NCBI RefSeq assembly: GCF_000740675.1
Contig: NZ_JPXI01000042.1
Coordinates: forward strand, 124,001-188,000
DNA from: Massilia sp. BSC265
GTDB lineage: Bacteria; Pseudomonadota; Gammaproteobacteria; Burkholderiales; Burkholderiaceae_D
Direction of reading: 5' to 3'
DNA length: 64,000 bases
The notes under the pieces were generated by a model. The model was not told the DNA's origin. It made no database searches and saw only the letters and a program-made list of their open reading frames with translations. Below, piece by piece: positions 23,567 to 32,706 of the stretch; position 1 is the first letter of the stretch, and every line of letters begins with the position of its first letter. The position numbers and the translations under genes are program-made.

Positions 23567-24991
23567 ATGGGCTCCACTTTCAAGAATTCCTGTCTCGTCG
23601 GCCTGGGCGCCATCGCCGGGGTCGCGGTCACCATGCAGTTTTCCGCGCTGGCCCAGAAGCCGGTCGACGCCGGCATGCCCATGGCCGAGCTGCGCCAACT
23701 GGCCGACGTCTATGGCGTCATCAAGTCCACCTATGTCGAGCCGGTCGAGGACAAGGCCCTGCTGTCGCAAGCGATTTCCGGCATGGTGGCTTCGCTCGAC
23801 CCGCACTCGGCCTACCTCGATCCGCGCGCCTACCGCGAGCTGCGCGAAGGCACCGAAGGCCGCTTCGTGGGTTTAGGAATAGAGATTTCAGAGAGCGAGG
23901 ACGGTTTCGTGGAGATCGTCGCCCCGATCGAGGATTCCCCTGCCTGGCACGCCGGCATCAAGGAGGGCGACCTGATCACCCAGATCGACGGCCAGCCGGT
24001 GCAGGGCCTGCCGATCGACGAGGCGATCAAGCGCATGCGCGGCGAGCCCGGCACCCGGGTCACCCTGACCATCGCGCGCAAGGACAGCCCGGCGCCGCTG
24101 CGCTTCACCATCGCGCGCAGCGAAATCGTCCAGAAGAGCGTGAAGGCCAGGATGGTGGAGCCGGGTTACGCCTGGCTGCGCATCGCGCAGTTCCAGGAGC
24201 CTACCGTGGACGACATGGCGGCCAAGCTGCAGGCCCTGTACCGCGACAATCCCGACATGAAAGGCCTGGTGCTCGACCTGCGCAACGACCCGGGCGGCCT
24301 GCTGCAGGGCGCGATCGGGGTCGCCGCCGCCTTCCTGCCGAAGGATGCCGAAATCGTCTCGACCAACGGCCAGCTGGCGGACTCGCGCCAGCGTTTCTAC
24401 GGCCGCCCCGAGTTCTACATGCTGCGCAGCGGCGCCGACCCGCTGGCGAGCTTGCCGCCGGCCTTCAAGAAGCTGCCGATGGTGGTGCTGGTGAACACCG
24501 GCTCGGCCTCGGCTTCCGAGATCGTGGCCGGCGCCCTGCAGGACTACAAGCGCGCCACCATCCTGGGCAGCCAGACCTTCGGCAAGGGCTCGGTGCAGAC
24601 CATCCGCCCGATCGGCCGCGACGCCGCCGTCAAGCTGACCACGGCGCGCTATTACACCCCGGCCGGACGCTCGATCCAGGCGCGCGGCATCATCCCCGAT
24701 TTCCCGGTCGACGAAACGCCCGACGGCGACGGCCTGAACGCGCTGCGCATGCGCGAAGCCGACCTCGAACGGCACCTGTCGAACGACCGCGAGAAAGAAG
24801 CCGCCACGCGCCAGGAAGACATCGAGGAGCAGATGCGCCTGTGGGCCGAGGCGCGCGAGCGCAAGCCGGTCGACTACGGCAGCGCCGACGATTTCCAGCT
24901 GGCCCAGGCCCTGCGCCACCTCAAAGGCGAAAAGGTGCAGCTGTCGAAGCGTGCGGGTGCCGGCACGACGCTGGCCCAGCACGCGCGCTGA
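23567..24991 (+). CDS. ctpA: S41 family C-terminal processing peptidase
   Basis: This 474-residue protein has a signal/anchor (about 1-30), the S41 N-terminal helix pair (DVYGVIKSTYVEPVED, SLDPHSAYLDP), a PDZ domain (about 105-185, GLGIEISESEDGF and IEDSPAWHAGIKEGD), and the Ser/Lys catalytic core. The nucleophile lies in GSASASE (312-318) and the Lys in TFGKGSVQT. A charged C-terminal tail follows. These are periplasmic proteases that trim proteins at their C-termini. The gene stands alone between two intergenic regions. Confidence 0.93.
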   Translation: MGSTFKNSCLVGLGAIAGVAVTMQFSALAQKPVDAGMPMAELRQLADVYGVIKSTYVEPVEDKALLSQAISGMVASLDPHSAYLDPRAYRELREGTEGRFVGLGIEISESEDGFVEIVAPIEDSPAWHAGIKEGDLITQIDGQPVQGLPIDEAIKRMRGEPGTRVTLTIARKDSPAPLRFTIARSEIVQKSVKARMVEPGYAWLRIAQFQEPTVDDMAAKLQALYRDNPDMKGLVLDLRNDPGGLLQGAIGVAAAFLPKDAEIVSTNGQLADSRQRFYGRPEFYMLRSGADPLASLPPAFKKLPMVVLVNTGSASASEIVAGALQDYKRATILGSQTFGKGSVQTIRPIGRDAAVKLTTARYYTPAGRSIQARGIIPDFPVDETPDGDGLNALRMREADLERHLSNDREKEAATRQEDIEEQMRLWAEARERKPVDYGSADDFQLAQALRHLKGEKVQLSKRAGAGTTLAQHAR

Positions 24992-25106
24992 CGGGAGGTT
25001 TTTCCCTCTCACCTTGCCAATTCCGACAATTCCCACGCCCGGCGCAAGGGTGTAAAATCCCTGCATCTCTCGGGCAACTCCCGTTATATTCTTTGAAAGT
25101 CCCAAT

Positions 25107-26228
25107 ATGAAACCTGTCGTGATCAGCGGCACCGGCCTGTTTACGCCGCCGTATTCCATCTCCAACGACGAGCTGGTGACGGCCTATAACGCCTACGTCG
25201 AGCTGTACAACCAGGAACACGCCGCCGCCATCGCCGCCGGCGAAGTCACCGCGCTCGAGCCGTCGAGCAGCGCCTTCATCGAAAAAGCCTCGGGCATCAA
25301 GTCGCGCTACGTGATGGAGAAGGAAGGCATCCTCGACCCGGCCCACATGACCGCCCGCATCCCGGAGCGCGCCGACGAACAGGTGTCGCTGCAGGCCGAG
25401 ATGTGCGTGGCTGCGGCCCGTGAAGCGCTGGACCGCGCCGGCAAGCAGCCCTGCGATATCGACATGGTGCTGGTGGCCTGCTCCAACATGCAGCGCCCCT
25501 ACCCGGCCATGGCGGTCGAGGTCCAGGACGCGCTCGGCATCGACGGCTTCGGCTTCGACATGAACGTGGCCTGCTCCTCGGCCACCTTCGGCATCCAGAC
25601 CGCAGTGGATGCGGTGCGCAGCGGTCGCGCCCGCGCCGTGCTGATGCTGAACCCGGAAATCACCAGCGGCCACCTGAACTTCCGCGACCGCGACAGCCAC
25701 TTCATCTTCGGCGACGCCTGCACTGCCGTGATCGTGGAAGCGGCCGAGACGGCGACCAGCACCCACCAGTGGGAAATCCTGGACAGCAAGCTGAAGACCA
25801 AGTTCTCGAACAATATCCGCAACAACTTCGGCTTCATGAACCGCTTCGACGAATCCGGCGTCGGCGCACCGGACAAGCTGTTCCGCCAGCAGGGCCGCAA
25901 GGTGTTCAAGGAAGTGTGCCCGATGGCCGCCGAGATGATCGCCGACACCGTCAAGAATGCGGGCCTGGAGATCGAGGACGTGTCGCGCTACTGGCTGCAC
26001 CAGGCCAACCTGAACATGAACCTCCTGATTGCCCGCACCCTGCTGGGCCGCGATGCCGAGCCGAACGAGGCGCCGGTGATCCTCGACACCTATGCGAACA
26101 CCTCGTCGGCGGGGTCGATCATTGCGTTCCACAAGTACCAGGATGACCTGCCGCCAGGCGCAAATGGGGTGATCTGCTCGTTCGGCGCCGGTTACTCGAT
26201 CGGCTGCGTGGTCGTGCGCAAGAAGTAA
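25107..26228 (+). CDS. beta-ketoacyl-ACP synthase III family protein
   Basis: This 373-residue thiolase-fold enzyme has the KAS III Cys-His-Asn triad: Cys156 in NVACSSATFG, His298 in WLHQANLN, and Asn in DTYANTSSAGS. It is longer than housekeeping FabH (about 320), with an insert in the N-terminal part (YNAYVELYNQEHAAAIAAGE). It resembles the extended FabH-like enzymes that can take other acyl donors. The expected role is a decarboxylative Claisen condensation in fatty acid or related synthesis. A REP-pair element follows. Confidence 0.9.
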   Translation: MKPVVISGTGLFTPPYSISNDELVTAYNAYVELYNQEHAAAIAAGEVTALEPSSSAFIEKASGIKSRYVMEKEGILDPAHMTARIPERADEQVSLQAEMCVAAAREALDRAGKQPCDIDMVLVACSNMQRPYPAMAVEVQDALGIDGFGFDMNVACSSATFGIQTAVDAVRSGRARAVLMLNPEITSGHLNFRDRDSHFIFGDACTAVIVEAAETATSTHQWEILDSKLKTKFSNNIRNNFGFMNRFDESGVGAPDKLFRQQGRKVFKEVCPMAAEMIADTVKNAGLEIEDVSRYWLHQANLNMNLLIARTLLGRDAEPNEAPVILDTYANTSSAGSIIAFHKYQDDLPPGANGVICSFGAGYSIGCVVVRKK

Positions 26229-26246
26229 TCGCCTTGGCCGGGTTTC

Positions 26247-26355
26247 GTGGGGTGGGCGGGTTCCCCGCCCACGCGGTAATAGTTAACGCTTAGATTGCCA
26301 CGCAGGCTGATCCTGCGTGATTTGACCGCGTGGGCGGCATAGCCGCCCACCCTAC
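26247..26355. repeat. REP-pair (BIME-like) element 1
   Basis: Two inverted REP units face each other. The left is GGGTGGGCGGG-TTC-CCCGCCCACGCGG. The right, read on the minus strand, is GTAGGGTGGGCGGC-TAT-GCCGCCCACGCGG, with the GTAG tetranucleotide typical of REPs. About 45 bp separate them. The element sits between the ketoacyl synthase and fadH, which converge. It matches the element at 40126-40233. Confidence 0.8.
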
Positions 26356-28391
26356 AGTTTCGCGGCCAGTTCGGCGCCTTCCCGAATCGCCCGCTTCGCA
26401 TCCAGCTCCGCCGCCAGCGCCGCCCCACCGATCTTGTGGAAACGCGGCCCGCCCTGGACCGGCTCGGCCGGCATCAGCTCCGCCAGGCTCTCCTGCCCTG
26501 CGCAAATCACCACGTTGTCCACTTCCAGCACGCGCCGCTCGCCGCCGACGCTGATGTGCAGTCCCGCGTCGTCGATGCGCTCGTACTGCACTCCCGCCAG
26601 CATTTGCACACCGTTGCGCACCAGGGTCGCGCGGTGCACCCAGCCCGAGGTCTTGCCTAAACCGGCTCCGGGACGCGTGCTCTTGCGCTGCAGAAGCCAG
26701 ACTTCGCGCGCCGGATGCGGCTTGACCGGCGCCGCCAGGCCACCCGGCGTGGCGGATAGCGGATCGACGCCCCACTCCCCCATCCAGTGCGCCTTCGGCA
26801 CCGGCAGCGGCACGCGGGGATCGTGCACGAGGAACTCGCCCATGTCGAAACCGATCCCGCCCGCGCCGATGATGGCCACGCGCCGTCCCACCGGCTTTCC
26901 CTCGCGCAGCACGTCGAGGTAGCTCAGCACCTTCGGGTGGTCGATCCCCTCGATGGCCGGCTTGCGCGTGGTGATGCCGGTGGCGACGATGATGTCGTCG
27001 TAACCCTGCGCAAGCAACTCCTCGCGCCCGACCCGCCGGCCCAGCTGAACGTCCACGTTAGTGAGCGCCAGCTTACGCCCGAAGTAGCGGATGGTCTCCG
27101 CAAACTCCTCCTTGCCCGGCACGCGCATGGCGACGTTAAACTGGCCGCCGATCCGGTCCAGCGCATCGAACAGCGTCACGCGGTGCCCGCGCTCGGCCGC
27201 CACTGTGGCGGCCGACAGGCCGGCCGGCCCCGCGCCGACCACGGCGACGCGACGCGCTTGTTTCGTCTTGCGCAGCACCAGTTCGGTCTCGTGGCAGGCG
27301 CGCGGATTGACCAGGCAGCTGGCGCGCTTGTTGGAGAACGTGTGGTCGAGGCAGGCCTGGTTGCAGGCGATGCAGGTGTTGATCTCGTCGGCCCGCCCGC
27401 CGGCTGCCTTGGCGACCCAGTCGGGGTCGGCCAGGAAGGGGCGCGCCATCGACACCAGGTCGGCGCTGCCCTGCGCCAGCAGCGCTTCGGCGTCATTCGG
27501 CATGTTGATGCGGTTCGATGCCACCACGGGAATGCGCACTTCCTTGCGCAGGCGCCCCGCCACCTCGGCAAAGGCCGCGCGCGGCACCGAAGTAACGATG
27601 GTCGGCACGCGCGCCTCGTGCCAGCCGTAGCCGGTATTCAGGATCGTGACACCGGCCGCCTCCAGGGCTTTGGCCACCGCCACCACCTCGTCCCAGGTGT
27701 TGCCGCCTTCGACCAGGTCGAGTACCGAATGGCGGTACATCAGGATGAAGTCGGGGCCGCTTGCTGCGCGGATGCGGCGCACCACCTCGACGGCGAGGCG
27801 CATGCGGTTCTCGATCGGGCCACCCCATTCGTCCGTGCGCTTGTTGGTGCGCGCACACAGGAACTGGTTGAGCAGGTAGCCTTCGCTGCCCATCACCTCC
27901 ACGCCGTCGTAGCCGGCCATCCTCGCCAGCTTCGCGCAGCGCGCGTAGGCGGCGATGGTGGCCTCGATGCCGGCGGCAGCGAGCGCTTTCGGCCGGAACT
28001 TCGAGATCGGCGACTTCACGCTCGATGCGGAAACGACGAAGGGCTGGTAGCCGTAGCGGCCCGCGTGCAGGATCTGCAGCACGATCTTGCCGCCCTCTTC
28101 GTGCACGGCGCGGGTGACGCGCCGGTGGTTGGGCACGTCGCCGAGAAAGTTCAGGGTGCCGCCGAAGGGCAGCAGCCAGCCCTGGCGATTGGGCGAGATG
28201 CCGCCGGTAACGATCAGGCCGGCCCCACCGCGCGCGCGTTCGCGGTAGAACGCGGCCAGCTTGCCGTAGTTGTAGAAGCGGTCTTCGAGCCCGGTGTGCA
28301 TCGAGCCCATGATCACGCGGTTCTTCAGCGTGGTGAAACCGAGGTCGAGCGGTGCGAGGAGGTGAGGATAAAGCGGGTGCGTCGTCATCAC
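26352..28391 (-). CDS. fadH: NADPH-dependent 2,4-dienoyl-CoA reductase
   Basis: This 679-residue old-yellow-enzyme fusion has an N-terminal FMN TIM barrel (LKNRVIMGSMHTGLED), an iron-sulfur cysteine cluster (CIACNQACLDHTF and CLVNPRAC), and C-terminal FAD/NAD(P) domains (VAVVGAGPAGLSAATVAAERGH and VAIIGAGGIGFDMGEF). Length and order match E. coli FadH, which reduces 2,4-dienoyl-CoA during beta-oxidation of unsaturated fatty acids. It starts at one of two adjacent ATG codons. The 3' end reaches into the REP element by a few bases. Confidence 0.93.
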   Translation of the reverse strand: MMTTHPLYPHLLAPLDLGFTTLKNRVIMGSMHTGLEDRFYNYGKLAAFYRERARGGAGLIVTGGISPNRQGWLLPFGGTLNFLGDVPNHRRVTRAVHEEGGKIVLQILHAGRYGYQPFVVSASSVKSPISKFRPKALAAAGIEATIAAYARCAKLARMAGYDGVEVMGSEGYLLNQFLCARTNKRTDEWGGPIENRMRLAVEVVRRIRAASGPDFILMYRHSVLDLVEGGNTWDEVVAVAKALEAAGVTILNTGYGWHEARVPTIVTSVPRAAFAEVAGRLRKEVRIPVVASNRINMPNDAEALLAQGSADLVSMARPFLADPDWVAKAAGGRADEINTCIACNQACLDHTFSNKRASCLVNPRACHETELVLRKTKQARRVAVVGAGPAGLSAATVAAERGHRVTLFDALDRIGGQFNVAMRVPGKEEFAETIRYFGRKLALTNVDVQLGRRVGREELLAQGYDDIIVATGITTRKPAIEGIDHPKVLSYLDVLREGKPVGRRVAIIGAGGIGFDMGEFLVHDPRVPLPVPKAHWMGEWGVDPLSATPGGLAAPVKPHPAREVWLLQRKSTRPGAGLGKTSGWVHRATLVRNGVQMLAGVQYERIDDAGLHISVGGERRVLEVDNVVICAGQESLAELMPAEPVQGGPRFHKIGGAALAAELDAKRAIREGAELAAKL

Positions 28392-28444
28392 GGCATTACA
28401 CCGTGATTTCGTGGAGGTGTGGTTCTAAACGATTCCTTGATCGT

Positions 28445-28897
28445 TCAGACGAGGTGGCTTTCGCGGTCGCGCAGCTCGGCAAAGCCTTCGATGCTGCCGA
28501 CGTTCACCGTGACCGGCCGCAGGATCGCGCTTGGAGACATCGAGCGCCAGGCGAACTGCCATTCCTTTTCCTGCGCCTGGCCGGCGCCCTTGGTGAAGGC
28601 GGCGCCCAGGCGCGAGCGCGCGCCGTACTCGACCGGACCATCGATGCCGGCCCAGTCGGGCAAGGTACGCTGCACCGCGCGGTGCAGGCGTTCGCCGAAC
28701 AGCTCGGTGTTGTGGATCACCAGGCAGCTGTCGGCCGGGCCAAGCACGTCGAACAGGCGCTTGTCCCAGACGGTCGAGAACGACACGGTCAGGAAGAAAC
28801 CGCTGGGAACCAGGCGGAACTGGCCGCGCAGCGCGGCTTCGAGTTCGGCGCGCGGCGCGTAGCGGTGCAGGGTCGGGGGACGTTCGTAGTCGTGCAT
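28445..28897 (-). CDS. hypothetical protein, 150 residues
   Basis: A soluble protein with no signal peptide or recognised motif (for example FRLVPSGFFLTVSFSTVWDKRLFD). It lies in a minus-strand run, 7 bases after the DUF2721 gene and 53 bases before fadH. Codon use is host-like. No function is assigned. Confidence 0.7.
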   Translation of the reverse strand: MHDYERPPTLHRYAPRAELEAALRGQFRLVPSGFFLTVSFSTVWDKRLFDVLGPADSCLVIHNTELFGERLHRAVQRTLPDWAGIDGPVEYGARSRLGAAFTKGAGQAQEKEWQFAWRSMSPSAILRPVTVNVGSIEGFAELRDRESHLV

Positions 28898-28904
28898 GTT
28901 CGGT

Positions 28905-29372
28905 TCAATCTGTGAAGGTGGTGCGCTGGCGCGGCTGCCGGAGCGAGTGCAGGTGCTGCATGCGCATGAAGCGCGAAGCGATCAAGACTTCGCGCAGGAA
29001 GTAAACGAAGCTGCTGATCAGGCCGATCATGGCGAGCACGAACAGGCCGGCGATGTACTGGTCCAGCGGGATGTTCATGGTATCGCCGAGGAACAGCATC
29101 GCAATCACCAGGCAGATCAGCAGGCCGCAGGCGGTGCTGGAGCCGATCGCCGTGTTGACCAGGTGCGAGCGGACATACAGGATCCCGAGTTCGGCCGAGT
29201 ATTCGGCGTCCGGGCCATCGCGAAGACGGTCTTCGAGCACGCGGGTGCGGTCGATGATACGCGCCAGCCGGTTGGTCAGCACGGTCAGCTTGGTCGCCAC
29301 GCCAGTCAGCAGGAAGACCGGGGCGATCGCCAGCTGGATGACGTGGCCGATGTCGCTAAGCTGGAGATTCAT
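28905..29372 (-). CDS. DUF2721 family membrane protein
   Basis: This 155-residue protein has a helix at the N-terminus (VIQLAIAPVFLLTGVATKL), a conserved cytoplasmic stretch (TNRLARIIDRTRVLEDRL) and two to three further membrane segments (TACGLLICLVIAMLFLG, YIAGLFVLAMIGLISSFVYFL). This is the layout of DUF2721 proteins, whose function is unknown. It lies directly upstream of the 150-residue hypothetical gene and was probably co-transcribed with it. Confidence 0.85.
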   Translation of the reverse strand: MNLQLSDIGHVIQLAIAPVFLLTGVATKLTVLTNRLARIIDRTRVLEDRLRDGPDAEYSAELGILYVRSHLVNTAIGSSTACGLLICLVIAMLFLGDTMNIPLDQYIAGLFVLAMIGLISSFVYFLREVLIASRFMRMQHLHSLRQPRQRTTFTD

Positions 29373-29443
29373 GGGAACGCTTCATTATTGTAGGTTTGCT
29401 TATAGTGTAACAGCCGCCACGCGCCCCCGGCATTCCGGCAGTT

Positions 29444-30400
29444 TCAATCAAAGCGGCCGTGGCGCTTGAACTGCTCGGTTGCAGTCACCAGCGCGCGGGC
29501 AATGCCGGTCTCGAGCGCGCCATGGCCGCCGTCGGGAATCATGTGCAGCTTCGCGCCCGGCCAGGCCTGGTGCAGGCGCCAGGCCGACAGCGGCGGGCAG
29601 ATCACGTCGTAGCGGCCCTGCACGATGGTGGCCGGCAGGTGGGCGATGCGCTGGATGTCACGCACCAGCTGGTCTTCGTCGAGGAAGGCGCCGTGCAGCA
29701 TGTAGTGCGACTCGAGGCGGCCGACACCGAGGTCGAGCGCATCGGACGAGGGCTCGTCCGGCTGCGGCAGCAGGAACACGCGGCGGCCCTCGAAGCGGCT
29801 CCAGGCCCGCGCGGCCGGCCAGTACACGGCGGGGTCGTTGCACAGCAGGCGCTCGCAATAGGCCTTGAGCAGGTCGCCGCGCTCGGCCGAGGGGATCGGC
29901 GCCACGAATTCCTCGTACAGCTCCGGATAGAACCACTTGACGCCGTTGATGAACCAGTCGACTTCGGCCTTCGTGCACAGGAAGATCCCGCGCAGCACGA
30001 AGCCGAGGCAGCGCTCCGGGTGGGCCTGGCCGTAGGCCAGCGCCAGGGTCGAGCCCCAGGAACCGCCGAACACCAGCCACTGCTTGATGCCGAACATCTG
30101 CCGCAAGCGCTCGATGTCGTCGATCAGGAGCTGGGTGGTGTTGTTGCGCCATTCGCCCAGCGGCGTCGATTTGCCGGCGCCGCGCTGGTCGAACAGGATC
30201 ACGCGGTAGGCGTTCGGGTCGAAGAAGCGGCGGTGCTGCGGCGACAGGCCGGCACCCGGCCCGCCGTGCAGAAACAGTACCGGGATGCCGTTGGGGTTGC
30301 CCACTTCTTCCCAGTAGATCGTGTGCAGCTCGTCGACGGCGAGCATGCCGTGGCGGATGGGCTGGATCGGCGGGAACAGCGACGGCGGTGTGGCGGGCAT
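29444..30400 (-). CDS. pip: prolyl aminopeptidase (S33 family)
   Basis: This 318-residue alpha/beta hydrolase has the oxyanion-hole motif FLHGGPGAG, the nucleophile elbow GGSWGSTLA, and a C-terminal catalytic His in IPDGGHGA. DQRGAGKSTP and the length are typical of proline iminopeptidases, cytoplasmic enzymes that release N-terminal proline from peptides. It is transcribed away from the downstream DUF2721 gene by 70 bases of separation on the same strand. Confidence 0.93.
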   Translation of the reverse strand: MPATPPSLFPPIQPIRHGMLAVDELHTIYWEEVGNPNGIPVLFLHGGPGAGLSPQHRRFFDPNAYRVILFDQRGAGKSTPLGEWRNNTTQLLIDDIERLRQMFGIKQWLVFGGSWGSTLALAYGQAHPERCLGFVLRGIFLCTKAEVDWFINGVKWFYPELYEEFVAPIPSAERGDLLKAYCERLLCNDPAVYWPAARAWSRFEGRRVFLLPQPDEPSSDALDLGVGRLESHYMLHGAFLDEDQLVRDIQRIAHLPATIVQGRYDVICPPLSAWRLHQAWPGAKLHMIPDGGHGALETGIARALVTATEQFKRHGRFD

Positions 30401-30456
30401 GGTGACTCTACTCTCTCGGCGGGTGAGAGCCGATTGTAGCCTACCGTTTCGCTATT

Positions 30457-31776
30457 TCAGAAGAAGGTATTCAGCGCCTCGGTAACGTTGTAGGCGTCGT
30501 CCACCGCCAGCAGTACCTGCCACTTGTCGAAGGTCGTGCAGGGGTGCGAGATGCCGCAGCCGACCAGGTCGCCCACGCGCAGGGTATCGCGGATGTCCCC
30601 TTCCGGCAGCGACAGGTAGGCGTGCTGGTCGTTCATCTTGAAGATGGTGCAGCCGGGCGGCAGCTCGGCGGGCAGCGCCGCATCGCTGCCCGGACGGTGG
30701 GTGAACAGCGGCGTGGGCAAGGCTTCGTCGTAGGAAGCGTCGCGCTTGCCCATCGTGAGGATGGCCAGGCCCGGTTCGGGGCGCGACTGCACGGTGCTCC
30801 ACATTTCCAGCGCCGGGCGCAGTCCCTCGCCATGGGATTCGCGTGCGTCGAGCTGGGCCAATAGGCGCTTATAGGAACCGTGGTCGCTGGTGAGATAGCA
30901 GCCGCTGCGCAGCACGGCGCGCACCGGGCGCGACAGGCCGTCCATGCCCGCGAAACCGCGCGCCACCAGGTCGAAATAGGACGAGCCGCCGGCCGAAATC
31001 AGGATCTCGGCGCCGCCGAACAGGCCTTCGCCGTCGGCCGTTTCCACCAGATCCACCAGCTCGGCCAGGAAGGCGCGCACCGCGCGCAGGTCGGCATCAC
31101 GGTCGTCGCTGACCAGGAGGCCCTCGTAGCCTTCGAAGCCCGCCAGGGCCAGGCCGTCGGCAGCGGCGATGGCGCGGGCCACCGCCAGCGCCTCGCCAGG
31201 GCTGCGGCAGCCGGCGCGCTTGCCGGCCAGGCCGAGTTCGACCAGCACCGGCAATGGACGGGCCAGGCCGCGCGCCGTCACCGCTGTCGAGAGGCGCGCC
31301 ACACCCTCGATCGAGTCCGCCAGCACGAAGCATTCGAAATCCGGGTCCTCATGCAGCAGCGCCAGCACGGCCTCGATGTCGGCGCGCGCCACCAGCTGGT
31401 TGGCCAGCAGCACGCGGCGCACGTTGAAGCGGTGCGCCACCTGCACCTGGGTAGCGCTGGCCAGCGTAATGCCCCAGGCGCCATTGGCCAGCTGGGCCGC
31501 GAAGAGCTGCGGACTCATGGTGGTCTTGCCGTGCGGGACCAGCGTGACGCCATGGCGCGCGCAGAACGCCTTCATCCAGGCCAGGTTGTGCTGGAGGGCC
31601 GATGCCTTCAGCACGGCGACCGGGAAGCTGGTGTCGCCGCGCAGGACGTTCCAGCCCTGGATGCCAATCGCGCCCTGGCGCAGGGGTTCCGTCAATGGCA
31701 GGCCCTTGGTGCCGGGCAGCAGCAATTGTTCGTCGAGGGTGGAGAGGGCGAGGCCGTCGCGGGGAAGGGTATGCAT
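30457..31776 (-). CDS. PLP-dependent amino acid deaminase (D-serine/D-threonine type)
   Basis: This 439-residue protein has an alanine racemase-like N-terminal barrel with a PLP Lys in LVPHGKTTMSP and a C-terminal beta domain (CTTFDKWQVLLAVDD, CGISHPCT) typical of D-serine dehydratase-like/D-threonine aldolase-type enzymes. The start at 31776 has GGAA upstream and matches the conserved N-terminus; the longer frame adds an unlikely hydrophobic leader. It likely deaminates hydroxy-D-amino acids. Substrate specificity cannot be read from the sequence. Confidence 0.85.
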   Translation of the reverse strand: MHTLPRDGLALSTLDEQLLLPGTKGLPLTEPLRQGAIGIQGWNVLRGDTSFPVAVLKASALQHNLAWMKAFCARHGVTLVPHGKTTMSPQLFAAQLANGAWGITLASATQVQVAHRFNVRRVLLANQLVARADIEAVLALLHEDPDFECFVLADSIEGVARLSTAVTARGLARPLPVLVELGLAGKRAGCRSPGEALAVARAIAAADGLALAGFEGYEGLLVSDDRDADLRAVRAFLAELVDLVETADGEGLFGGAEILISAGGSSYFDLVARGFAGMDGLSRPVRAVLRSGCYLTSDHGSYKRLLAQLDARESHGEGLRPALEMWSTVQSRPEPGLAILTMGKRDASYDEALPTPLFTHRPGSDAALPAELPPGCTIFKMNDQHAYLSLPEGDIRDTLRVGDLVGCGISHPCTTFDKWQVLLAVDDAYNVTEALNTFF

Positions 31777-31833
31777 AACGTTCCAGATCGGAGTGGTCGA
31801 TGTGCAGGCTATTGTAACGATGCTTGGCAGGCC

Positions 31834-31860
31834 AAAAAAAAGCACCGCCGCAGCGGTGCT
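31834..31860 (-). terminator. rho-independent terminator after phaB
   Basis: On the minus strand AGCACCGC-TGCG-GCGGTGCT is followed by T8. It ends the phaA-phaB transcript 24 bases after the phaB stop. Confidence 0.92.
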
Positions 31861-31883
31861 CTTCTCGTGCCATGCGTCGGCAA

Positions 31884-32624
31884 TTACTGCATGTGCTGAC
31901 CACCGTTGATGGCGATGTTGGCGCCGGTAACGAACGCCGCTTCTTCCGACGACAGGTAAGCCACCAGGCCGGCGACTTCTTCCGGCTTGCCCAGGCGGCC
32001 CATCGGAATCTGCGGAATGATCTTCGATTCCAGCACTTCGCTCGGGATGTCCATCACCATCTTGGTGCCGATGTAGCCCGGCGAGATGGTGTTGACGGTC
32101 ACGCCCTTGCGCGCCACTTCCAGGGCCAGGGCCTTGGTGAAGCCGTGCATGCCGGCCTTGGCCGCCGAATAGTTGGTCTGGCCGAAGGCGCCCTTCTGGC
32201 CGTTCACCGACGAGATGTTGATGATCCGGCCCCAGCCGCGCTCGACCATGCCGTCGCAGACCGGCTTGGTCATGTTGAACACGGAATCCAGGTTGGTCTT
32301 CATGACCGCATCCCAGTTCGGCTTGTCCATCTTCTTGAAGGTCATGTCGCGCGTGATACCGGCGTTGTTCACCAGCACGTCGACCGGGCCGACGTCCTGC
32401 TCGACCTGGCGCACGCAGGCCTGGGCCGAATCGTAGTCGGACACGTCGCAGGGATAAGCCTTGAAGTCATAGCCCTGCTCTTTCATCTGGCTCAGCCAGC
32501 TTTCCGCCTTCGTGTTGCCCGGCGAATACGTAGTGACGACCTTGTAACCCAAAGCGGCCAGCTTGATGCACACCGCTTCGCCCAGACCGCCCATGCCGCC
32601 CGTCACCAATGCTACTCGTGCCAT
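31884..32624 (-). CDS. phaB: acetoacetyl-CoA reductase
   Basis: This 246-residue short-chain dehydrogenase has a cofactor motif near the N-terminus (TGGMGGLG), NNAG (VNNAGITRD), and the catalytic Ser-Tyr-Lys (ISSVNGQKGAFGQTNYSAAK). FKKMDKPNWDAVMKTNLDSVFNM is characteristic of PhaB. It reduces acetoacetyl-CoA to (R)-3-hydroxybutyryl-CoA with NADPH for polyhydroxybutyrate synthesis. It follows phaA by about 80 bases and ends at a strong terminator. Confidence 0.95.
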   Translation of the reverse strand: MARVALVTGGMGGLGEAVCIKLAALGYKVVTTYSPGNTKAESWLSQMKEQGYDFKAYPCDVSDYDSAQACVRQVEQDVGPVDVLVNNAGITRDMTFKKMDKPNWDAVMKTNLDSVFNMTKPVCDGMVERGWGRIINISSVNGQKGAFGQTNYSAAKAGMHGFTKALALEVARKGVTVNTISPGYIGTKMVMDIPSEVLESKIIPQIPMGRLGKPEEVAGLVAYLSSEEAAFVTGANIAINGGQHMQ

Positions 32625-32706
32625 TGTCTTCTCCAGTTTTGTTGTCAGTCACTGCACTACCAAACCACGCGGACAGGCCGCTCGCCTGCCCGGAACCAGC
32701 CCTTGC